DNA of 44,394 nucleotides from NCBI GenBank assembly GCA_032718475.1, contig JAUCBJ010006304.1, forward strand, positions 1-44,394, written 5' to 3'. Source of the stretch: Nemertoderma westbladi. Lineage: Eukaryota > Xenacoelomorpha > Nemertodermatida > Nemertodermatidae. Each line of letters begins with the position of its first letter. The first letter of the stretch is position 1. The notes beneath the pieces are model-generated. The model saw only the letters and a list, made by a program, of their open reading frames with translations, had not been told where the DNA came from and searched no databases. This document shows, in pieces, positions 36,056 to 44,394 of the stretch. The translations under genes were made by a program, and so were the position numbers.

Positions 36056-37460
36056 TATTAGCGTCGATGTAATTAAATTGCAATACTTTTAATTAAAGTT
36101 GATCGAGCTCGCTCGAACTAGTGCTAGTAGTAATAAAGTATTTATATATAAAGAGAAAATATCCAAATTGATGACAAATTCAATACTTATTTTGAATTAG
36201 TACGTTTATTATTGGCCAACACTAATTCAGTATGTTTTTAGCACGATTCAGACACGGTATATCAACAGGTAATTTTTAATTACACGTAAAAAACTATGTA
36301 ATGTGATATTGCCTCAATTTCCAACTACATCTGTGAATTTAAAGTTTTGTACAATAAAGTTTGATTTCTGGTTGCAAAATTTGTCGGAGTAACAGAAAGT
36401 AGCTCTTGGGCTTCAAAAATTAGGTTATACATAGACGACATGTACGTTGCTATGGAGATAATTAATTGAATAAATGTGAGTTACGAGACCGTCATTACTA
36501 TTACTGCGTAACAACATGGCGCTAAGCCAATAGAAACTACTTTAACACTTGCGGCAGCAATGCATTGGTGAAACGGACCGGAAACTGACAGATCAAAGGG
36601 CCACGCCGTGTATCATTTTACTCAGAACTTACATTGTAAGTAAATATGGTATTAACACACTGATTTCGACGTGTAGTCGGAAGCAATTTGGAAAGAGGAA
36701 ATTGGTTTTGCCTTAAAGATACTGGTTTCCATCGCTCTAGGTGGGTAATTGGAACTAAAGGTCAACCAACTATAGTATAACATATAATACTGAAAGTCAA
36801 GGTACATGGACGGAATTAAACAGAACAATTTAAATAAAAAATGTATACTAATTGCAATTAATTGCTATTGAATGTCTGCTACACTACAATCAAGTTGATT
36901 TTGTTATAAGATGGATTGGCGTACCGGTACCCACTGCATTAACGGTTGTGATGTAATATTTACCGAATCAACTTTCGATTTCATTTTACTTTATAAATTC
37001 TTGTTAATTAAAAACTCTAGAGCTTTATAATTAATCGCAATTAAAAGGTAAAACACGAGCGTTTTAGCCTCCTCTACCACTACGAGATTACAACTGTAAT
37101 AACCTGTGATTCTACAAACGATATTATATAATAATGAGCATCTAATAAATGGATGAGATCATTAAATATCTCAAACTACATCACAATATTTTATAAATAT
37201 TGTATACTTGTATAATTTCTTTTTATCACACAATTATCATCCGTTTATACAGTTTTAAACTATTTAGTGACCGAAGTGGATGCACTGGATATAAGCATCT
37301 CGATTCTCCAATGTTAACATTTGAGAACCGAATTGCTGCTGTCTTGAATAATCAAGAATTTTATCTCTCTAGGGTTTTCTTGTTAGATGAGTCCTCGGTC
37401 TGTCTGCGTTGTTCTGCACTTACGGAATGACGGCTTGGGCCGCAGGTCCAACTACAACTA
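36056..37460. other. AT-rich intergenic region
   Basis: No convincing gene. It contains an X-box-like motif (36446-36459), a CCAAT box near 36528 on the + strand beside ATGGCG near 36515, and a GTAAGT near 36638, so a weak promoter and first exon cannot be excluded. An AATAAA lies near 36353. The 76-codon open frame at 37200-37430 has no family features. From about 37430 a degenerate CCGCAGGTCCA introduces the 41-bp satellite. Confidence 0.4.
36446..36459 (-). promoter_or_regulatory. X-box (RFX-type) motif
   Basis: The minus strand reads ATCTCCATAGCAAC, matching the ciliary-gene X-box consensus RYYNYYATRRNRAC at every position. It lies about 390 bp upstream of the putative Cys-rich exon on the same strand. 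Its function is inferred from the motif alone. Confidence 0.4.
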
Positions 37461-40400
37461 TCAACACCGGAGGTGGTCCACATAAGCCAGTCCGGATTAA
37501 CTCAACACCGGAGGTGGTCCATAGAAGCCAGCCCGGAGTAACTCAACACCGGAGGTGGTCCATAGAAGCCAATCCGGATTAACTCAACACCGGAGGTGGT
37601 CCATAGAGGCCAGTCCGGATTAACTCAACACCGGAGGTAGTCCATAGAAGCCAGTCCGGATTAACTCAACACCGGAGGTGGTCCATAGAAGCCAGTCCGG
37701 ATTAACTCAACACCGGAGGTGGTCCATAGAAGTCAGCCCGGATTAACTCAACACCATAGGTGGTCCATAGAAGCCAGCCCGGATTAACTCAATACCGGAG
37801 GTGGTCCATAGAAGCCAGCCCGGATTAACTCAACACCGGAGGTGGTCCACATAAGCCAGTCCGGATTAACTCAACACCATAGGTGGTCCATAGAAGTCAG
37901 CCCGGATTAACTCAACACCGGAGGTGGTCCATAGAAGCCAGTCCGGATTAACTCAACACCGGAGGTGGTCCATAGAAGTCAGCCCGGATTAACTCAACAC
38001 CATAGGTGGTCCATAGAAGTCAGCCCGGATTAACTCAACACCATAGGTGGTCCATAGAAGCCAGCCCGGATTAACTCAACACCGGAGGTGGTCCACATAA
38101 GCCAGTCCGGATTAACTCAACACCGGAGGTGGTCCATAGAAGTCAGCCCGGAGTAACTCAACACCGGAGGTGGTCCATAGAAGCCAATCCGGATTAACTC
38201 AACACCGGAGGTGGTCCATAGAGGCCAGTCCGGATTAACTCAACACCGGAGGTGGTCCATAGAAGCCAGTCCGGATTAACTCAACACCGGAGGTGGTCCA
38301 TAGAAGCCAGTCCGGATTAACTCAACACCGGAGGTGGTCCATAGAAGTCAGCCCGGATTAACTCAACACCATAGGTGGTTCATAGAAGCCAGCCCGGATT
38401 AACTCAATACCGGAGGTGGTCCATAGAAGCCAGTCCGGATTAACTCAACACCGGAGGTGGTCCATAGAGGCCAGTCCGGATTAACTCAACACCGGAGGTG
38501 GTCCATAGAAGCCAGTCCGGATTAACTCAACACCGGAGGTGGTCCATAGAAGCCAGCCCGGATTAACTCAATACCGGAGGTGGTCCATAGAAGCCAGCCC
38601 GGATTAACTCAATACCGGAGGTGGTCCATAGAAGCCAGCCCGGATTAACTCAATACCGGAGGTGGTCCATAGAAGCCAGCCCGGATTAACTCAACACCGG
38701 AGGTGGTCCATAGAAGCCAGCCTGGATTAACTCAACACCGGAGGTGGTCCATAGAAGTCAGCCCGGATTAACTCAACACCGGAGGTGGTCCATAGAAGCC
38801 AGTCCGGATTAACTCAACACTGGAGGTGGTCCATAGAAGCCAGTCCGGATTAACTCAACACCGGAGGTGGTCCATAGAAGCCAGCCCGGATTAACTCAAC
38901 ACCGGAGGTGGTCCATAGAAGCCAGCCCGGATTAACTCAACACCGCAGGTGGTCCATAGAAGCCAGCCCGGATTAACTCAACACCGGAGGTGGTCCATAG
39001 AGGCCAGTCCGGATTAACTCAACACCGGAGGTGGTCCATAGAAGCCAGCCCGGATTAACTCAATACCGGAGGTGGTCCATAGAAGCCAGCCCGGATTAAC
39101 TCAACACCGGAGGTGGTCCATACAAGCCAGTCCGGATTAACTCAACACCGGAGGTGGTCCATAGAAGCCAGCCCGGATTAACTCAACACCGGAGGTGGTC
39201 CATAGAAGCCAGTCCGGATTAACTCAACACCGGAGGTGGTCCATAGAAGTCAGCCCGGATTAACTCAATACCGGAGGTGGTCCATAGAATCCAGCCCGGA
39301 TTAACTCAACACCGGAGGTGGTCCATAGAAGCCAGTCCGGATTAACTCAACACCGGAGGTGGTCCATAGAGGCCAGTCCGGATTAACTCAACACCGGAGG
39401 TGGTCCATAGAGGCCAGTCCGGATTAACTCAACACCGGAGGTGGTCCATAGAGGCCAGTCCGGATTAACTCAACACCGGAGGTGGTCCATAGAAGCCAGT
39501 CCGGATTAACTCAACACCGGAGGTGGTCCATAGAAGCCAGCCCGGATTAACTCAACACCGGAGGTGGTCCACATAAGCCAGTCCGGATTAACTCAACACC
39601 GGAGGTGGTCCATAGAAGTCAGCCCGGAGTAACTCAACACCGGAGGTGGTCCATAGAAGCCAATCCGGATTAACTCAACACCGGAGGTGGTCCATAGAGG
39701 CCAGTCCGGATTAACTCAACACCGGAGGTGGTCCATAGAAGCCAGTCCGGATTAACTCAACACCGGAGGTGGTCCATAGAAGCCAGTCCGGATTAACTCA
39801 ACACCGGAGGTGGTCCATAGAAGTCAGCCCGGATTAACTCAACACCATAGGTGGTTCATAGAAGCCAGCCCGGATTAACTCAATACCGGAGGTGGTCCAT
39901 AGAAGCCAGTCCGGATTAACTCAACACCGGAGGTGGTCCATAGAGGCCAGTCCGGATTAACTCAACACCGGAGGTGGTCCATAGAAGCCAGTCCGGATTA
40001 ACTCAACACCGGAGGTGGTCCATAGAAGCCAGCCCGGATTAACTCAATACCGGAGGTGGTCCATAGAAGCCAGCCCGGATTAACTCAATACCGGAGGTGG
40101 TCCATAGAAGCCAGCCCGGATTAACTCAATACCGGAGGTGGTCCATAGAAGCCAGCCCGGATTAACTCAACACCGGAGGTGGTCCATAGAAGCCAGCCTG
40201 GATTAACTCAACACCGGAGGTGGTCCATAGAAGTCAGCCCGGATTAACTCAACACCGGAGGTGGTCCATAGAAGCCAGTCCGGATTAACTCAACACTGGA
40301 GGTGGTCCATAGAAGCCAGTCCGGATTAACTCAACACCGGAGGTGGTCCATAGAAGCCAGCCCGGATTAACTCAACACCGGAGGTGGTCCATAGAAGCCA

Positions 40401-42912
40401 GCCCGGATTAACTCAACACCGCAGGTGGTCCATAGAAGCCAGCCCGGATTAACTCAACACCGGAGGTGGTCCATAGAGGCCAGTCCGGATTAACTCAACA
40501 CCGGAGGTGGTCCATAGAAGCCAGCCCGGATTAACTCAATACCGGAGGTGGTCCATAGAAGCCAGCCCGGATTAACTCAACACCGGAGGTGGTCCATACA
40601 AGCCAGTCCGGATTAACTCAACACCGGAGGTGGTCCATAGAAGCCAGCCCGGATTAACTCAACACCGGAGGTGGTCCATAGAAGCCAGTCCGGATTAACT
40701 CAACACCGGAGGTGGTCCATAGAAGTCAGCCCGGATTAACTCAATACCGGAGGTGGTCCATAGAAGCCAGCCCGGATTAACTCAACACCGGAGGTGGTCC
40801 ATAGAAGCCAGTCCGGATTAACTCAACACCGGAGGTGGTCCATAGAGGCCAGTCCGGATTAACTCAACACCGGAGGTGGTCCATAGAGGCCAGTCCGGAT
40901 TAACTCAACACCGGAGGTGGTCCATAGAGGCCAGTCCGGATTAACTCAACACCGGAGGTGGTCCATAGAGGCCAGTCCGGATTAACTCAACACCGGAGGT
41001 GGTCCATAGAAGCCAGCCCGGATTAACTCAACACCGGAGGTGGTCCACATAAGCCAGTCCGGATTAACTCAACACCGGAGGTGGTCCATAGAAGTCAGCC
41101 CGGAGTAACTCAACACCGGAGGTGGTCCATAGAAGCCAGTCCGGATTAACTCAACACCGGAGGTGGTCCATAGAGGCCAGTCCGGATTAACTCAACACCG
41201 GAGGTGGTCCATAGAAGCCAGTCCGGATTAACTCAACACCGGAGGTGGTCCATAGAAGCCAGTCCGGATTAACTCAACACCGGAGGTGGTCCATAGAAGC
41301 CAGCCCGGATTAACTCAACACCGGAGGTGGTCCACATAAGCCAGTCCGGATTAACTCAACACCGGAGGTGGTCCATAGAAGTCAGCCCGGAGTAACTCAA
41401 CACCGGAGGTGGTCCATAGAAGCCAATCCGGATTAACTCAACACCGGAGGTGGTCCATAGAGGCCAGTCCGGATTAACTCAACACCGGAGGTGGTCCATA
41501 GAAGCCAGTCCGGATTAACTCAACACCGGAGGTGGTCCATAGAAGCCAGTCCGGATTAACTCAACACCGGAGGTGGTCCATAGAAGTCAGCCCGGATTAA
41601 CTCAACACCATAGGTGGTTCATAGAAGCCAGCCCGGATTAACTCAATACCGGAGGTGGTCCATAGAAGCCAGTCCGGATTAACTCAACACCGGAGGTGGT
41701 CCATAGAGGCCAGTCCGGATTAACTCAACACCGGAGGTGGTCCATAGAAGCCAGTCCGGATTAACTCAACACCGGAGGTGGTCCATAGAAGCCAGCCCGG
41801 ATTAACTCAATACCGGAGGTGGTCCATAGAAGCCAGCCCGGATTAACTCAACACCGGAGGTGGTCCATAGAAGCCAGCCCGGATTAACTCAACACCGGAG
41901 GTGGTCCATAGAAGCCAGCCCGGATTAACTCAACACCGGAGGTGGTCCATAGAAGCCAGCCCGGATTAACTCAACACCGGAGGTGGTCCATAGAAGCCAG
42001 CCCGGATTAACTCAACACCGGAGGTGGTCCATAGAAGCCAGTCCGGATTAACTCAACACCGGAGGTGGTCCATAGAAGCCAGTCCGGATTAACTCAACAC
42101 CGGAGGTGGTCCATAGAAGCCAGCCCGGATTAACTCAACACCGGAGGTGGTCCATAGAAGCCAGCCCGGATTAACTCAACACCGCAGGTGGTCCATAGAA
42201 GCCAGCCCGGATTAACTCAACACCGGAGGTGGTCCATAGAGGCCAGTCCGGATTAACTCAACACCGGAGGTGGTCCATAGAAGCCAGCCCGGATTAACTC
42301 AATACCGGAGGTGGTCCATAGAAGCCAGCCCGGATTAACTCAACACCGGAGGTGGTCCATACAAGCCAGTCCGGATTAACTCAACACCGGAGGTGGTCCA
42401 TAGAAGCCAGCCCGGATTAACTCAACACCGGAGGTGGTCCATAGAAGCCAGTCCGGATTAACTCAACACCGGAGGTGGTCCATAGAAGTCAGCCCGGATT
42501 AACTCAATACCGGAGGTGGTCCATAGAAGCCAGCCCGGATTAACTCAACACCGGAGGTGGTCCATAGAAGCCAGTCCGGATTAACTCAACACCGGAGGTG
42601 GTCCATAGAGGCCAGTCCGGATTAACTCAACACCGGAGGTGGTCCATAGAGGCCAGTCCGGATTAACTCAACACCGGAGGTGGTCCATAGAGGCCAGTCC
42701 GGATTAACTCAACACCGGAGGTGGTCCATAGAAGCCAGTCCGGATTAACTCAACACCGGAGGTGGTCCATAGAAGCCAGCCCGGATTAACTCAACACCGG
42801 AAGTGGTCCATAGAAGTCAGCCCGGATTAACTCAACACCGGAGGTGGTCCATAGAAGCCAGTCCGGATTAACTCAACACCGGAGGTGGTCCATAGAAGCG
42901 GGACGGATTAAC
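37461..42912. repeat. 41-bp satellite array (about 133 units)
   Basis: The unit runs from CCGGAGGTGGTCCATAGAAG through CCAGTCCGGATTAACTCAAC plus one A, 41 bp in all. Length over period gives about 133 units. 41 is not a multiple of three, and each unit carries TAG and TAA on the + strand, so it is noncoding. Recurrent variants: CACATAAG, GAGGCCAG, GAAGTCAG, CCATAGG (for CCGGAGG), AATACCGG, GAGTAACTC, CCAATCC, CCGCAGG, CATACAAG. Each unit has two CCGG sites, potential CpG methylation targets. It is unrelated in sequence to the 54-bp array. The right edge decays at GAAGCGGGACGGATTAACAAG, just before the beta-tubulin 3' end. Confidence 0.97.
38095..42809. repeat. 36-unit (1,476-bp) higher-order repeat in the 41-bp satellite
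   Basis: The rare ACATAAG variant starts at 38095, 39571 and 41047, exactly 1,476 bp (36 x 41) apart each time, and again at 41334 (287 bp, 7 x 41, later). The CCGCAGG variant lies 847 bp into the copies that start at 38095, 39571 and 41334, and CATACAAG lies 1,026 bp in. So there are full copies at 38095-39570, 39571-41046 and 41334-42809, and a 7-unit partial copy at 41047-41333. Copies differ at a few units: CATAGAATCC near 39287 only in the first, and the third lacks the CCTGG and CACTGG variants. Confidence 0.93.
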
Positions 42913-42991
42913 AAGTTAAGTGCGGATTCGAAAATAAACCGAGATACAATATCTACTGCATAGCTAAACTGTGTAGCTAATAGTACCTAGC

Positions 42992-42997
42992 TTTAAT
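42992..42997 (-). terminator. Candidate polyadenylation signal of beta-tubulin
   Basis: TTTAAT on the + strand is ATTAAA on the minus strand, about 140 nt after the beta-tubulin stop codon. It is the only common poly-A signal variant I saw between the stop and the satellite edge. Cleavage about 20 nt further on would leave only some 60 bp before the 41-bp array. Confidence 0.45.
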
Positions 42998-42998
42998 T

Positions 42999-43012
42999 GT
43001 TACTATGGTTAC
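42999..43012 (-). promoter_or_regulatory. Palindromic RFX-type motif
   Basis: The minus strand reads GTAACCATAGTAAC, a full match to the symmetric RFX consensus GTNRCC-N2-RGYAAC. It lies beside the putative poly-A signal, in the beta-tubulin 3' UTR, so a regulatory role is uncertain. Confidence 0.35.
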
Positions 43013-43134
43013 ATATATTGTGCGACGAACTTGGTTGCTTTTAAAATGGAATTAAATGTTTAAATTTTTACTAATTAACCCAAGAGTATCCTAAACCAGG
43101 AGTTGATGTGGGGCGTGTTATTGAGTTTGATTAA

Positions 43135-43491
43135 TCAGTATTCTTCACGACCGAATCCATCATCGTCGTTCATTTCGATACCAACTTCCTGGTACTGCTG
43201 ATACTCCGAGAGAAGGTCGTGTAGATTGCTCTCGGCCTCGGTAAACTCCATCTCGTCCATCCCCTCCCCGGTGTACCAATGGAGGAATGCCTTACGACGG
43301 AACATCGCAGAGAACTGCTCGTTGATTCGTTTGAAGAGTTGCTGCATGCTTGTTGTGTTCCCTATGAATGTGGAGGACATCTTTAGACCCCGAGGGGGGA
43401 TATCGCAAACTGCAGTCTTCACATTGTTAGGAATCCATTCAACAAAGTAGGGGCTGTTCTTTATTTGAATGTTTAACATTTGATCATCCAC
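43135..43491 (-). CDS. TUBB: Beta-tubulin, terminal coding exon (C-terminal about 118 residues)
   Basis: Beta-tubulin pairs with alpha-tubulin to form microtubules. The exon encodes the last part of the protein from VDDQMLN to the TGA at 43135-43137. Recognisable blocks are [59 protein letters not shown] and [10 protein letters not shown], followed by LLSEYQQYQ. These cover the end of the intermediate domain and helices H11-H12, where motors and MAPs bind. The 5' boundary is a splice acceptor: TTTTATTAG on the minus strand precedes GTG GAT GAT, giving phase 0, so the GTG is an internal Val codon and not a start. The remaining exons lie beyond 44394. No frameshift or stop is present, so it looks functional. 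Oddities: SSTFIGN for the usual xVTFIGN, and a short 17-residue tail ([17 protein letters not shown]) with few glutamates, ending in Tyr. It is a diverged isotype. Confidence 0.96.
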   Translation of the reverse strand: MDDQMLNIQIKNSPYFVEWIPNNVKTAVCDIPPRGLKMSSTFIGNTTSMQQLFKRINEQFSAMFRRKAFLHWYTGEGMDEMEFTEAESNLHDLLSEYQQYQEVGIEMNDDDGFGREEY

Positions 43492-43762
43492 CTAATAAAA
43501 CGTATGTTTAATGTTAGAAATCCATAAAGTTACTGTACTGTATTGAAATTGAAAACAATATATTGAATGGTTTGAGTTAAATGATCTGTCTGTCATATTC
43601 ATTCAAATTATCTATAGTCAGGTAGACAGAGGGGTCCACCGTGACTTTGGGTCATCACGCATTTTTATTTGCTTAAACTTTAGTCGGACCTTAGAGTAAT
43701 CAAAATCCGTCGGGTGCCACTTCGGCACCTTTGGGGAACTTTTTATAAAGCCCTTAACCTAA

Positions 43763-43776
43763 GTTTCCATAGCAAC
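43763..43776 (+). promoter_or_regulatory. X-box (RFX-type) motif 1
   Basis: GTTTCCATAGCAAC fits RYYNYYATRRNRAC fully. It shares the ten bases CCATAGCAAC with the motifs at 43870 and 36446. It lies 272 bp from the start of the beta-tubulin terminal exon, in what should be intron or upstream DNA. Confidence 0.45.
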
Positions 43777-43869
43777 CGGCACACAAGGTTTTATTTTGAG
43801 ATATCTGCGACCTTGCACCTATTGCCACAGCTCTTGTTAATTATTCTGAATAAGATTTCTAGAAGATTA

Positions 43870-43883
43870 GTTCCCATAGCAAC
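43870..43883 (+). promoter_or_regulatory. X-box (RFX-type) motif 2
   Basis: GTTCCCATAGCAAC fits RYYNYYATRRNRAC fully and lies 107 bp from the first motif in the same orientation. Paired RFX sites are common at ciliary genes. No binding data are implied. Confidence 0.45.
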
Positions 43884-43925
43884 ATTATTAATCATAAATT
43901 TTGGCCTTTGGGATGTTTATTAAGA

Positions 43926-44050
43926 TATGTGAACTATTATTATATACTATATAATAACCATATAACTATATACTATAAATATACTATGTAACTATATACT
44001 ATATACTATATATTACTATATTTGTTATTTATATAACTATTTATAGAAGC
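43926..44050. repeat. AT-rich low-complexity tract (ACTATAT-type)
   Basis: Imperfect repeats of AACTATATACTATA and similar words fill this stretch, almost free of G and C. It is probably a decayed microsatellite. Confidence 0.8.
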
Positions 44051-44067
44051 AAACAATTAACATCATT

Positions 44068-44091
44068 GGGGGGGGGGGGGGGGGGGGGGGG
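44068..44091 (+). repeat. Poly-G run, 24 bases
   Basis: An uninterrupted run of 24 G in otherwise AT-rich DNA. It could form G-quadruplex structures. Such homopolymers are also frequent sites of length error in sequencing. Confidence 0.95.
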
Positions 44092-44394
44092 TTATTAATC
44101 ACATTTAGTTTTCATTTAATTATATGAGTTTGTTTTCTCCTTTCAAATGGAAATTTTGACGTTTACAACGTTTGCAGAAAATAGGTACAGTAGATTCAAT
44201 GTGCCATCATTCTTTACTGCGTAGGCCTACCTATCTGGGTATCTATCCCAAATATTCTCCATTACTGGTATTACGAAAGTTAATCAATCAGCTAGAAGAG
44301 TTGTATGTTTATTAAATTATTTATTTAAACGGAACATTGCTTTAAACATTGTATTTATTTTTACACTTTGAAGTGGTGCAGGTGCATATTGTAG

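Larger units (their letters stand above)
43492..44394 (-). other. Probable beta-tubulin intron or upstream DNA
   Basis: After the acceptor at 43492-43493 no further tubulin exon is visible up to the window end, so this is at least partly intron. It carries two X-boxes, an AT-rich low-complexity tract and a poly-G run (listed separately). The 69-codon frame at 43714-43923 on the + strand has no features of a protein. Confidence 0.6.

Noticed and set aside
36510-36645. Possible promoter and first exon (ATGGCG, CCAAT box, GTAAGT)
   Set aside because: The ATG frame stops after five codons, and the elements are short and common. There is not enough to call a gene; they are mentioned only in the intergenic entry.
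37385-37402. GATGAGTCC near 37387 as a hammerhead ribozyme core next to a satellite
   Set aside because: The required CUGAUGA is not complete (AGATGAG) and I found no partner GAAAC with flanking stems at a suitable distance. The 41-bp unit itself contains neither core element.
37200-37430. 76-codon open frame on the + strand
   Set aside because: AT-rich, low-complexity start, no recognisable domain, and no start or splice context that stands out.
43714-43923. 69-codon open frame on the + strand
   Set aside because: It lies opposite the beta-tubulin gene in probable intron DNA, has no domain, and contains the two X-box motifs as part of its sequence.

Overview
The window is animal nuclear DNA. 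It holds the terminal exon of a beta-tubulin gene behind a clear splice acceptor, fragments of at least three decayed non-LTR (LINE-type) retrotransposon copies, two very large tandem arrays and several RFX/X-box motifs. Nothing bacterial or viral is present. The lineage cannot be fixed from sequence alone; a marine or other invertebrate is my guess from the retroelement style.

Layout. 1-536 is the broken C-terminal end of a non-LTR pol on the + strand. 537-831 is AT-rich and unrecognised. 832-33645 is a second, unrelated-looking reverse transcriptase (RT) remnant. Its 18-residue conserved motif (PQGGVLSPLLFLLYINDL) has been tandemly amplified in place about 600 times, giving a 32.5 kb array of 54-bp units (883-33381). 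The left RT flank (832-882) and the right RT flank (33382-33645, with a degenerate catalytic FADH box and a later FLGI box) still sit on each side. All the long open frames in the array, on both strands, come from a stop-free unit whose length is a multiple of three; they are not genes.

33646-34114 holds short inverted and direct repeats. 34115-35598 is a third retroelement fragment. Its pre-RT/RT-finger half lies inverted on the - strand and its C-terminal tail lies on the + strand, meeting at a 10-bp duplication. This is the geometry of a twin-primed, 5'-inverted LINE insertion. 35741-36055 (-) is a possible Cys-rich exon with a good splice donor. 36056-37460 is AT-rich and mostly empty.

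37461-42912 is a second satellite: about 133 copies of a 41-bp noncoding unit arranged in a 36-unit (1,476-bp) higher-order repeat. 43135-43491 (-) is the last exon of beta-tubulin, with an unusual tail ending in EEY. Its 3' end runs up to the edge of the 41-bp satellite. 43492-44394 is probably its intron or upstream DNA, with two X-box motifs, an AT-rich tract and a run of 24 G.

The main discovery candidate is the RT-motif satellite. It is a new-looking satellite caught with its ancestral single-copy flanks intact, and with the 5-bp microhomology that could have seeded it.
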